Shown: piece after piece, positions 33,688-41,617 of the stretch
How positions within the stretch are numbered: the stretch's first letter is position 1
Layout: every line of letters begins with the position of its first letter
Assembly (NCBI GenBank): GCA_016720855.1
Contig: JADKJU010000001.1
Span: forward strand, 985,501-1,049,500
Length of the DNA stretch: 64,000 nucleotides
Origin: Betaproteobacteria bacterium
Lineage (GTDB): Bacteria; Pseudomonadota; Gammaproteobacteria; Burkholderiales; Usitatibacteraceae
Direction of reading: 5' to 3'
Position numbers and translations under genes: made by a program
Notes under the pieces: generated by a model
Seen by the model: only the letters and a program-made list of their open reading frames with translations
What the model was told of the DNA's origin: nothing
The model's database searches: none

Positions 33688-35142
33688 ATGAAAAACCTTT
33701 ATGAAACAATACTTAAGCTGATGGCGTGGAAGCGGAATCTGAAGTGGGTCCCGCTGGTTGCGGCCTTGGCCGTCACCGGCGCCTGGGCCATCCCGCCGGG
33801 GCCTTCGCCCCCCCCGTCCGCCCCCGTTCCAGACGCCTTCGACGACCCGGTCCTGCCGATGCCGGACGCGGATCTCTGGCAGCGCATTCGCAAGGGCTTC
33901 CTGCTCGAGCCCCTGGATTCCCCGCTCGTCCTCGAGCATGAAGCCTGGTATTCGGGCCGCCCGGAATACATCAGGCGCTTCGTCGATCGAGGCAGCCGCT
34001 ACCTGCACCACATCGTGGAGGAAGTGGAGAAGCGCGGCATGCCCACCGAGATCGCGCTGCTGCCGGTGGTGGAAAGCGCGTTCAATCCCCAGGCCTATTC
34101 GCGCTCCAAGGCCTCGGGGCTGTGGCAGTTCATTCCCTCGACGGGCAGGAACTACGGCCTGGCGCAGGACTACTGGAAGGACAACCGGCGCGACATCGTG
34201 GCCGCCACGCACGCCGCGCTCAACTACCTGCAGCGCCTGTACGACATGTTCGGCAGCTGGGAGCTGGCGCTCGCGGCCTACAACTGCGGCGAGGGATGCG
34301 TCGGGCGCGCCATCGCGGCGAACCAGAAGCGCGGCCTGCCCACGGATTTCCTGAGCCTCAAGCTGCCGCCCGAGACGAGAAACTACGTGCCGAAGCTCAT
34401 CGCGGTGAAGAACATCGTGCTCGCCCCCGCCCTTTACGGCATCGATCTCGAGTCGATACCGGACCAGCCTTACTTCATCACGGTCGACGCGCCCGAGAAG
34501 ATCGACGTGAAGCTCGCTGCCAAGCTCGCCGGGATGCCCGAGGACGAGTTCGTCGCCCTCAACCCGTCGCACAACAAGCCGGTCGCAATCGCGCGCACGG
34601 GCACCCTGGTCCTGCCGATGGACAAGGCGGACGCGTTCCGCGAGAACCTGGAAAACTGGGACCAGCCGCTGGTCACCTGGAACACCATCCAGGGCAAGAA
34701 GGGCGAGTCGGTCGACGCGATCGCGAAGCGCTATGGACTTACGGGCGCCTCGCTCAAGCAGGTGAACAACCTGCAAGTGAACAGGAAAGGGCGGCTCACC
34801 GCCTCGCAGCCGATCCTGGTGCCCGGGCGCGGCAAGGGCAATGTCCAGGTCGCGGCCGCACCGGCCAGCACGGCGACCGCTGCGGCGAAGGCTCCAGCAC
34901 CGGCAACGGCGAAGGCGTCACCACCAGTCGCGCCAGCGACGGCGGCAAAGAAGGCGTCACCACCCGTCGCGCCAGCGTCGGCGGCGCGCGCCCATGCGAC
35001 GAATTTCTACACGGTGAAGGCCGGCGACACGCTCTACGGCATCGCCCGCCATTTCGGCAAGGCGGTTCCCGACCTGCTGCAGCTCAACAACCTCTCCTCG
35101 CGGGCCGTCATCCAGCCCGGGCTGCGCCTGCGCGTCTACTAG
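33688..35142 (+). CDS. mltD: Membrane-bound lytic murein transglycosylase D-like
   Basis: 484 aa. Signal or membrane segment near 20-34 (VPLVAALAVTGAWA). The SLT domain has catalytic Glu129 in LLPVVESAFNPQAYS and the GLWQFIPSTGRNYGL motif; AAYNCGEGCV is typical of MltD. Two LysM repeats bind peptidoglycan, near 330-375 and 436-484 (FYTVKAGDTLYGIARHFGK). An Ala/Pro linker between them contains a near-perfect direct repeat (KASPPVAPA twice). The start could also be 33721. No lipobox is seen, unlike E. coli MltD. Confidence 0.9.
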   Translation: MKNLYETILKLMAWKRNLKWVPLVAALAVTGAWAIPPGPSPPPSAPVPDAFDDPVLPMPDADLWQRIRKGFLLEPLDSPLVLEHEAWYSGRPEYIRRFVDRGSRYLHHIVEEVEKRGMPTEIALLPVVESAFNPQAYSRSKASGLWQFIPSTGRNYGLAQDYWKDNRRDIVAATHAALNYLQRLYDMFGSWELALAAYNCGEGCVGRAIAANQKRGLPTDFLSLKLPPETRNYVPKLIAVKNIVLAPALYGIDLESIPDQPYFITVDAPEKIDVKLAAKLAGMPEDEFVALNPSHNKPVAIARTGTLVLPMDKADAFRENLENWDQPLVTWNTIQGKKGESVDAIAKRYGLTGASLKQVNNLQVNRKGRLTASQPILVPGRGKGNVQVAAAPASTATAAAKAPAPATAKASPPVAPATAAKKASPPVAPASAARAHATNFYTVKAGDTLYGIARHFGKAVPDLLQLNNLSSRAVIQPGLRLRVY

Positions 35143-35151
35143 GGACAAAAC

Positions 35152-35197
35152 AAAGGGGTCTGTCCCCTTTTACAAACAAAGGGGACAGACCCCTTTT
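35152..35197. terminator. Paired inverted GGGGTCTGTCCCC palindromes between mltD and sodB
   Basis: Copy one (35152-35171) and copy two (35178-35197) are exact reverse complements with A3/T4 ends, separated by ACAAAC. The pair folds into a 20-bp hairpin. It lies between convergent genes and can end transcription from both sides. Confidence 0.85.
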
Positions 35198-35207
35198 ATG
35201 CCTCGAC

Positions 35208-35804
35208 CTACTGGCCGAGATTCGCCGCGGCGAAGTCCCAGTTGAGGAGCTTGTCGATCACCGCGTTCACGTAGTCGGCGCGGCGGTTCTGGTGGTCGAG
35301 GTAATAGGCGTGCTCCCACACGTCGATGGTGAGGAGCGGCTTCAGGCCCTGCGTCATCGGCACCTCGGCATTGCCGGTCTTCACGACCTTGAGCTTGCCC
35401 GCGCTGTCCGCAACCAGCCAGCCCCAGCCGCTGCCGAACTGGCCGACGGTGGTCGCCGCCATCTGCTTCCTGAACTCGTCGAAGCTGCCGAAGGACTCGT
35501 TGATCCTGTCGGCGACCTTGCCGGAAGGCACCCCGCCGCCATTCGGCTTCAGGCTGTTCCAGTAGAAGTCGTGGTTCCAGATCTGCGCGGCGTTGTTGAA
35601 GAGCGGCGCCTTGTCGGCCTTGCCGGCGGTGGCCGTCACGATCTCAACGAGCGACTTGCCCTCGAGATCCGTTCCCTTGACGAAGTTGTTCAGGTTGTCC
35701 ACGTAGGTCTTGTGGTGCTTGCCGTGGTGAAAGCCGACCGTGTTGGCCGAGATGATCGGGGAAAGCGCGTCTGCGGCGTAGGGAAGCGCCATGAGCTGGA
35801 ACAT
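35208..35804 (-). CDS. sodB: Superoxide dismutase [Fe]
   Basis: 198 aa from the ATG at 35804, with GGAG 7 nt upstream; the frame extends further upstream without homology. Iron/manganese SOD fold with metal ligands His26 (GFHHGKHHKTYV), His78 (QIWNHDFYW), and Asp and His in DVWEHAYYLDHQN. FGSGWGWLV and AAQIWNHDFYWN favour the iron type. It has no signal peptide, so it is cytoplasmic. It is monocistronic, bounded by palindromes on both sides. Confidence 0.95.
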   Translation of the reverse strand: MFQLMALPYAADALSPIISANTVGFHHGKHHKTYVDNLNNFVKGTDLEGKSLVEIVTATAGKADKAPLFNNAAQIWNHDFYWNSLKPNGGGVPSGKVADRINESFGSFDEFRKQMAATTVGQFGSGWGWLVADSAGKLKVVKTGNAEVPMTQGLKPLLTIDVWEHAYYLDHQNRRADYVNAVIDKLLNWDFAAANLGQ

Positions 35805-35896
35805 GGAAAGTCTCCGGAGGAAGTGAGTGTTCGGGTAAAGGCAAATTATAAGGCCAACGCGGGCCCGAAAGCCCCCGCGGGCCGCGGGTGATTCGG

Positions 35897-35918
35897 TGCC
35901 AGGCACGCGTGCCTGGCA
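35897..35918. repeat. Perfect 22-bp palindrome TGCCAGGCACG-arm
   Basis: The arm TGCCAGGCACG is followed directly by its exact complement with no loop. It lies 4 nt beyond the yejF-like stop and upstream of sodB. No T run follows on the minus strand, so termination is uncertain. I recall GTGCCAGGCAC-type intergenic repeats in other proteobacteria. Confidence 0.75.
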
Positions 35919-35922
35919 ACAC

Positions 35923-37623
35923 TCAGGCCGTGGCGCGGGAGGCGTCCCAGCCCCTGGGGATCGAGGCGAGGAGCTTGCGGGTGTATTCCTGCTTCGGATT
36001 CCGGTAGATCTCGTCGGCGTTGGCGATCTCCACGATCTCGCCCTGGTTCATCACCATGATCTCGTCCGAGATGTACTTCACCACCGCCAGGTCGTGAGAG
36101 ATGAAGATGTAGGACAGGCGGTACTCGTCCTGCAGGTCCTGCAGAAGGTTCAGCACCTGCGCCTGCACGGAGACGTCCAGCGCCGAAACGGACTCGTCGC
36201 AGATGAGCACATCGGGCTTCATCGTGAGGCAGCGCGCAATGGCGATCCGCTGCCGCTGCCCGCCCGAGAATTCGTGGGGATACTTGTAGAAGGACGCCTC
36301 CGGCAGGCCTACTCGGGAAAGCAGGTGGAAGGCCATGTCCTCCCGCTCCCGCGCGTCCTTGCCGATGCCGTGGATCTTCATCGGCTCGGTGAGGGTGTTC
36401 CCGACCGTGAAGCGCGGGTTGAGCGAGGCGTACGGGTTCTGGAAGATGATCTGGATGCGCCGGCGATAGGCCATCATCTCCCGGTCGGAGAGCGACAGGA
36501 GATCCTTCCCCTCGAAGAGCACCTCCCCGCTCGTGGCGTCGTGAAGTCGCATGAGCGTGAGGCCCACCGTTGTCTTCCCCGAGCCCGACTCGCCCACCAG
36601 GCCCAGCGTCTTTCCCTTGGCGAGGCGGAAGTTCACGTCCTTCACCGCGGGCACGGCGCGCTTGCCGAACAGCCCTTCCTTGAGGAAGAAGGTCTTGTTG
36701 AGGCCCTTCACCTCGAGGATCACCGCGTCGCTGTCCTTCACGCCGCGCGGACGCTCGTCGTAGTTGGCCGAACCGCCCTGCTTCATGAAGTCGTCGATCA
36801 CGGGCAGGCGCATCGGGCGCCGGTCAAGGCGCGGCCGGCATTCGAGCAGCGCCCGCGTGTAGGGATGCTGCGGGCTCACGAAGATCCCGCGCACCGGGCC
36901 CTGCTCCCGGATCACGCCCTCCTGCATCACCACCACGTGGTCGGCGATCTCGCCCACCACGCCCAGGTCGTGCGTGATGAAGAGCACCGACATGTGGTGC
37001 TTCTCCTGCAGCTTCGCCAGGAGCTCCAGGATCTGCTTCTGGATCGTGACGTCCAGCGCCGTGGTCGGCTCGTCGGCGATGAGGAGCTTGGGCTCGCAGG
37101 CGATCGCCATGGCGATCATCACGCGCTGCTGCTGCCCGCCGGAGAGCTCGTGCGGAAAACTCTTCACGCGCAGGGCCGGATCCGGGATCCCCACTTCCGA
37201 GAGCAGTTCCACCGCGCGAGCCGCCGCTGCCCTGGAGGTCATGCCCATGTGCAGGCGCAGCACTTCCCCGATCTGCTCGCCCACGGGGAACACTGGATTG
37301 AGCGACGTCATCGGCTCCTGGAAGATGACCGAGATGTCCTTGCCGCGCAGGTCCTGCAGCCGCTGCGGCGAGGCCTTGAGGAGGTCCTCCCCCGCGTACA
37401 GGACGCGGCTCGAAGCCGCAACGGTCGCGTTGTCGGGAAGGAGCCCCAGGATCGACATCGCCGAGACGCTCTTGCCGCTGCCCGACTCGCCCACCAGCGC
37501 GATGATCCTGTGCGCAGGGATGTGGAAGGAGATTCCCTTCACCGCCTCGAACGTCGTGTGCCTGTCGATGCGGAAGGTGACGCGCAGGTCCTGGATCTCG
37601 AGGAGATGCTGTTCGTTCGCCAT
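35923..37623 (-). CDS. Peptide ABC transporter, duplicated ATPase (YejF type)
   Basis: 566 aa with two complete ATP-binding cassettes fused. First: Walker A GESGSGKSVS, signature LSGGQQQR, Walker B LLIADEPTTALD. Second: GESGSGKTTV, FSGGQRQR, LICDESVSALD. This is the E. coli YejF/oligopeptide-type fusion that powers both permeases. The ATG at 37623 gives better spacing to the GGGGA ribosome site than the ATG at 37629. Last gene of the transporter operon. Confidence 0.94.
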   Translation of the reverse strand: MANEQHLLEIQDLRVTFRIDRHTTFEAVKGISFHIPAHRIIALVGESGSGKSVSAMSILGLLPDNATVAASSRVLYAGEDLLKASPQRLQDLRGKDISVIFQEPMTSLNPVFPVGEQIGEVLRLHMGMTSRAAAARAVELLSEVGIPDPALRVKSFPHELSGGQQQRVMIAMAIACEPKLLIADEPTTALDVTIQKQILELLAKLQEKHHMSVLFITHDLGVVGEIADHVVVMQEGVIREQGPVRGIFVSPQHPYTRALLECRPRLDRRPMRLPVIDDFMKQGGSANYDERPRGVKDSDAVILEVKGLNKTFFLKEGLFGKRAVPAVKDVNFRLAKGKTLGLVGESGSGKTTVGLTLMRLHDATSGEVLFEGKDLLSLSDREMMAYRRRIQIIFQNPYASLNPRFTVGNTLTEPMKIHGIGKDAREREDMAFHLLSRVGLPEASFYKYPHEFSGGQRQRIAIARCLTMKPDVLICDESVSALDVSVQAQVLNLLQDLQDEYRLSYIFISHDLAVVKYISDEIMVMNQGEIVEIANADEIYRNPKQEYTRKLLASIPRGWDASRATA

Positions 37624-37639
37624 TCTCATGTTCCCCGGG

Positions 37640-38692
37640 TCACTTGAGCTTCGGATCCAGCGCGTCGCGCAGGCTGTCGGTGAGCATCGAGAAGGCGGTC
37701 ACGAGGATCGCCATGCTCGCGCCCGCGGCGAAGAGCTGCCACCACTTGCCGATCACCAGCTCGTTCTGCGCCTCGGCGAGCATCGTGCCCCACGAGACCA
37801 TGTCGACCGGCACGCCGAGGCCCAGGAAGGAGAGGATCACCTCCGCCTTGATGAAGCCCACCACGTGCTGCGAGAGCTGCACGAGGATCACGTGGCTCGC
37901 GTTGGGCAGGATGTGCACGAACATCCGCGAGAAATGCGAGGCGCCGATCGCCTGCGCGGCCTTCACGTATTCCCGGCCGCAGTGCTTGATGTATTCCGCG
38001 CGCACCAGCCGGTAGATTCCCGTCCAGCCGGTGAGCGCCAGGATCACGATGATCGTGTCCAGGCCACGCTTGAACACCGCCGCGAAGGCGAGGATGAGCA
38101 GGATGTAGGGAATCGAGGTGAAGATGTTGTAGAACCACTCCAGGAGGTCGTTCACCCTGCCGCCCCAGTAGCCGGCCATGGCGCCCAGCACCGTGCCGAT
38201 GAGGGTGGCGAAGAGCGCCGCGGTGAGCCCCACGAAGATCGAGACTTCCGATCCCTTGACCGCCTTGGACAGCACATCGCGGCCCCACTTGTCGCCGCCG
38301 AAGGGCAGGGACTCCGCACGCTTGACCTCCGTGACGGCGATCTTGGCGGCGCGTTCCTCCCACTCCTTGTAGCGCGGGGCCAGCGGATCGATATCGGAAA
38401 GGTCGACGGGCTTTGCCCTGGGGTTCACGTCCCTGTTCGTGACCTCCTTCGCCTCCAGGTTCTCGGCGCCGGCCAGGAACGCGGGATTGGCATAGGAAAC
38501 GCCCTTCTCCTTGTTCCAGTCGCGCGCGATGAGCCCGCTGAACGAGGCCAGCATCATCGCCAGATAGATCACGACCACGACGAGGGCGATGACGCCGACT
38601 CGGTCATTGAGGAGCCGGCGCCACGCGAGTGTCCAGAGCCCCGGGGACTCCTGGCGGACGGGCGGCGTGCTGCTGGGAAGGACTGCGCTCAT
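37640..38692 (-). CDS. Peptide ABC transporter permease (YejE type)
   Basis: 350 aa. N-terminal membrane helix (VIALVVVVIYLAMMLASFSG), then a soluble insertion of about 100 residues typical of YejE. The transport core follows, with five helices and the permease loop EYIKHCGREYVKAAQAIGAS that contacts the ATPase. It precedes the ATPase by 16 nt and follows YejB by 9 nt. In E. coli this system imports microcin C-like peptides (family knowledge); the substrate here is unknown. Confidence 0.93.
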   Translation of the reverse strand: MSAVLPSSTPPVRQESPGLWTLAWRRLLNDRVGVIALVVVVIYLAMMLASFSGLIARDWNKEKGVSYANPAFLAGAENLEAKEVTNRDVNPRAKPVDLSDIDPLAPRYKEWEERAAKIAVTEVKRAESLPFGGDKWGRDVLSKAVKGSEVSIFVGLTAALFATLIGTVLGAMAGYWGGRVNDLLEWFYNIFTSIPYILLILAFAAVFKRGLDTIIVILALTGWTGIYRLVRAEYIKHCGREYVKAAQAIGASHFSRMFVHILPNASHVILVQLSQHVVGFIKAEVILSFLGLGVPVDMVSWGTMLAEAQNELVIGKWWQLFAAGASMAILVTAFSMLTDSLRDALDPKLK

Positions 38693-38701
38693 GTCGGGCC
38701 C

Positions 38702-39640
38702 CTATTTGAACGACACGCGCGGATCGACGAGCTTGTACATCACGTCGACCAGCAGGTTGACGACCATGGTGAGGACGGCCAGGTAGACCGTCACCGCCTT
38801 GATCACGGGGAAGTCGCTGCGGTTCACCGCCGTCACGATCTCGCGGCCCAGGCCCGGCACCGAGAAGAACACCTCGAGCAGGAAGGAGCCGACGAAGACG
38901 CTCGGCAGGTAGATGCCGACGTTCGTGAGGATCGGGATCATGGCGTTCCTCAGCACGTGCTTCATCATCACCCGCTTCTCCGGCAGGCCCTTCGCGCGCG
39001 CGGTGCGCACGTAGTCCTGGTTGATCTCCTCGAGGAAGAAGGACCGGTACAGGCGAAGCTGGGGCGCCAGGCCCACGAAGATGGCCAGCATGATCGGCAG
39101 CGGCGCGTAGTTGGTGAGATTCCTCCAGAAGCTCTCGCTCCAGCCCTGCACCGGGAACCAGCCGAGGATGAAGCCGAAGAGCCACTGGCCGAAGATGATG
39201 TAGACGAGGAAGCTGATCGACATCGCCGTCGTGCAGATCACCATGATCGCGCGATCGGTGAGGCTGCCGCGCACGTAGGCGACCATGATCGCGAAGACGA
39301 CCGCGAGCACGGTCTCGATCAGGAGCACCGGCACCATGATGGTGAGCGTGGGCCCGACGCGCGTGAGGAGGATGCGCGAGACCTCCTCGTTGGTGGACCA
39401 GCTGCGCCCGAAGTCGAAGGTGAACACCTGCTGCACGAACACCCAGAGCTGGTACCAGTAGGGCTGGTCGACGCCCAGCTGCCTGCGGATGTTGGCGATC
39501 TGCTCGGGGTTGGAGATCTTGCCCGCCAGCACCTGCGCGGGGTCGCCCCCCACCCAGTTGAACAGGAAGAAGATCAGCAGGATCACGCCGGCGAGCGTCG
39601 GGATCATCTGCCACATGCGTCGGATTACGTAGGCGGTCAC
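38702..39640 (-). CDS. Peptide ABC transporter permease (YejB type)
   Basis: 312 aa starting at GTG 39640, with AAGGAG 8 nt upstream. DppB/YejB layout: first helix MIPTLAGVILLIFFLFNWVG, a periplasmic loop, then the core with loop NQDYVRTARAKGLPEKRVMM, the EAA-type ATPase contact. It follows the first binding-protein gene after a 74-nt gap holding a large hairpin. Confidence 0.93.
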   Translation of the reverse strand: MTAYVIRRMWQMIPTLAGVILLIFFLFNWVGGDPAQVLAGKISNPEQIANIRRQLGVDQPYWYQLWVFVQQVFTFDFGRSWSTNEEVSRILLTRVGPTLTIMVPVLLIETVLAVVFAIMVAYVRGSLTDRAIMVICTTAMSISFLVYIIFGQWLFGFILGWFPVQGWSESFWRNLTNYAPLPIMLAIFVGLAPQLRLYRSFFLEEINQDYVRTARAKGLPEKRVMMKHVLRNAMIPILTNVGIYLPSVFVGSFLLEVFFSVPGLGREIVTAVNRSDFPVIKAVTVYLAVLTMVVNLLVDVMYKLVDPRVSFK

Positions 39641-39660
39641 GGTGCTTCTCCTTGCGGAAG

Positions 39661-39714
39661 AAAAGGGGTCAGATCACTTCGCACATTTTCCGGGCAAAGT
39701 AATCCGGCCCCGTT
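39661..39714. repeat. Long wobble-paired hairpin between binding protein and permease genes
   Basis: The arm GGGGTCAGATCACTTCGC (39665-39682) pairs with 39694-39711 across an 11-nt loop. All mismatches are transitions, giving several G-T/G-U pairs. A4 and T3 flank the outer ends. It shares GGGGTC..CCCC ends with the other palindromes. It lies in the operon just after the SBP stop, where a stem could protect SBP mRNA or attenuate the permeases. Confidence 0.75.
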
Positions 39715-41523
39715 TCATTTCGCCGCCGCCTGCCGGGCGGCGACGTCGAGATCCAGGTACTTGAAGTTGGTATACAGGATCGGGTGCTTCTTGTACCCCT
39801 TCACCCACGGGTACTGGAGATGATTGAAGATGCGGTGCACGCCCAGGCGCCAGGGCGCATAGGCGAGCAGCAACCGGTTCATCTCGCGATACAGCGCATT
39901 TCTCTCCGGGCTGTCGGGCACGGCCTGCGACTTGCGGTAGAGCCGGTCGAACTCCGGGAGCCGGAACCGGGCTTCGTTGGACTGGCCCGTGTTCGGCCCG
40001 TAGAGAAGCTGCAGGAAATTCTGCGCATCCGGGTAGTCCGCGATCCACGCGGAGCCGGCCATCTGGAACTTGCCGACGCGCTTGTCGTTCAGGAGATCGG
40101 CAAACTGCACCGCTCCCGCGTTGATGCGAATGCCGATGGCGGCCATGGACTTTACCCAGAGCTCGGCCAGCTGGCGATTCGACTGGCTGAAGGCGTTGTA
40201 CTTGTACTCGATGACGAGGGGCTTTCCGTCGGGCCGCTCGCGCCAGCCGTCCCCATCGCGGTCCGCATAGCCGTACATGTCGAGCAATGCCTTGGCCCGC
40301 GCCACGTCGTGGTCCTGCTGCCCGGCGCGGAACTCACTGTCGAAGCCAACCACGCCCGGGGGCACCGGGCTCTGGGCCGGGAGCGCCTGCCCCTTGCGCA
40401 CGATCCCGATCTCCTGGTCGCGGTCGTGGGCGAGAACCATGGCACGGCGCAGTGCCACCCGCTGCGGGTCGTAGCCGCCAACCGCCGGATCTTCGAGGTT
40501 GAAGACGTCGTAGGTGATCTCCGGCTGCTCTTCCCGGAATACCTTCACACCCTGCCTGGCGAGGCCCGGGGCGAGCCTGCCGTTCGGGAGCACCTGGTCG
40601 ATGAACTCGAACGGCGTCTCGTCGAGTATGTCGTGCTCGTGGTTCACGAAGGCGAGGAAGCGGGGCTGCTCCTCCTCGATGGGATAGATCTCGACGCGAT
40701 CGAGCAGCGGCAGGCGCTTGCCGCGCAGCGCGTCGATCGCCCGCCGGTCCCATTCGTCGGCCGGATCGGCGTAGCGCGTGTCCAGCTCGTAGCCGCGGTG
40801 GTTGGGGTTCCTTTCCAGCACGATCTTCGAGCGGCGCACCCAGTCCTTGAGCACGAACGGGCCGGTGCCGACCGGATGGGCCATCGTGTCGTCGCCATAG
40901 GCCTCGATGACCTCGCGCGCGACCGGCACGACGTTGGGCATCGCCAGGACGTAGAGGAAATTGAAGTCGGGCTCCGACAGCTTGAAGCTGATCGTGTACC
41001 GGTCGCGAATTTCCAGGCCCGCGACCCGGGCATCGTAGTCCAGGTGGCCGCTCTTCTTCGCAGCCGCGGCGAGCTCGTCGAGGCCCACGATCTTGTGCTC
41101 GAACAGCCACTCGTAGGGGCTGGCGTAGCGCGGGTCGCGGAAGCGCTTGATCGAATACTCGAAGTCCCGAGCCACAAGCTCGCGCCGGGATCCCTTGAAC
41201 GCCAGGTCGTCGGAAAAGAGGATGCCCGGCCGGATGCGGAAGGTGTAGCGGGTGCCGCCCTCCTCCGGCTCGGGAATCGCCTCGGCCACCAGCGGGACGA
41301 GCCGCACCGGGCGGGCGAGGTAATCGTAGGTGAGGAGTCCCTCGAACAGGTTCTCGCAGACCCCGACCGAGTAGCGGTCGAAGACGCGCTGCGGGTCGAA
41401 CCCCGCCTCGGCCGTGCGAAACGACATCCGCAGCACCTTGCGCTCCACCGCTGCCCAGGCCGGGCCCGCGGCAGCAAGCGCGCAGGCAAGGCAGGCGGCG
41501 AAGACGGCCAAGAGTCGTTTCAA
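39715..41523 (-). CDS. Peptide ABC transporter substrate-binding protein, copy 1
   Basis: 602 aa, SBP family 5 (YejA/OppA type). Signal peptide MKRLLAVFAACLACALAAA..AWA. Family landmarks: EAGFDPQRVFDRYSV after the signal, RYTFRIRPGILFSDD near 93, VGTGPFVLKDWVRRSKIVLE near 220, and a C-terminal NRLLLAYAPWRLGVHRIFNH. It binds the peptide ligand in the periplasm. It is one of three paralogues in tandem and the one nearest the permeases. Confidence 0.93.
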   Translation of the reverse strand: MKRLLAVFAACLACALAAAGPAWAAVERKVLRMSFRTAEAGFDPQRVFDRYSVGVCENLFEGLLTYDYLARPVRLVPLVAEAIPEPEEGGTRYTFRIRPGILFSDDLAFKGSRRELVARDFEYSIKRFRDPRYASPYEWLFEHKIVGLDELAAAAKKSGHLDYDARVAGLEIRDRYTISFKLSEPDFNFLYVLAMPNVVPVAREVIEAYGDDTMAHPVGTGPFVLKDWVRRSKIVLERNPNHRGYELDTRYADPADEWDRRAIDALRGKRLPLLDRVEIYPIEEEQPRFLAFVNHEHDILDETPFEFIDQVLPNGRLAPGLARQGVKVFREEQPEITYDVFNLEDPAVGGYDPQRVALRRAMVLAHDRDQEIGIVRKGQALPAQSPVPPGVVGFDSEFRAGQQDHDVARAKALLDMYGYADRDGDGWRERPDGKPLVIEYKYNAFSQSNRQLAELWVKSMAAIGIRINAGAVQFADLLNDKRVGKFQMAGSAWIADYPDAQNFLQLLYGPNTGQSNEARFRLPEFDRLYRKSQAVPDSPERNALYREMNRLLLAYAPWRLGVHRIFNHLQYPWVKGYKKHPILYTNFKYLDLDVAARQAAAK

Positions 41524-41570
41524 GCGGGGGCTCCGGATTCGGGCAAATCGCGAATTATAGAGGAGGAAGA

Positions 41571-41617
41571 AAAAGGGGACAGACCCCTTTTCCGGAAAGG
41601 GGGTCTGTCCCCTTTTT
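41571..41617. repeat. Paired GGGGACAGACCCC palindromes between binding-protein genes
   Basis: Copy one 41571-41591 and the inverted copy 41596-41617 are separated by CCGG; the second has five G. Together they form a hairpin of about 20 bp. It sits right after the stop of SBP copy 2 and before copy 1, so the three binding-protein genes may be expressed at different levels. Confidence 0.85.
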
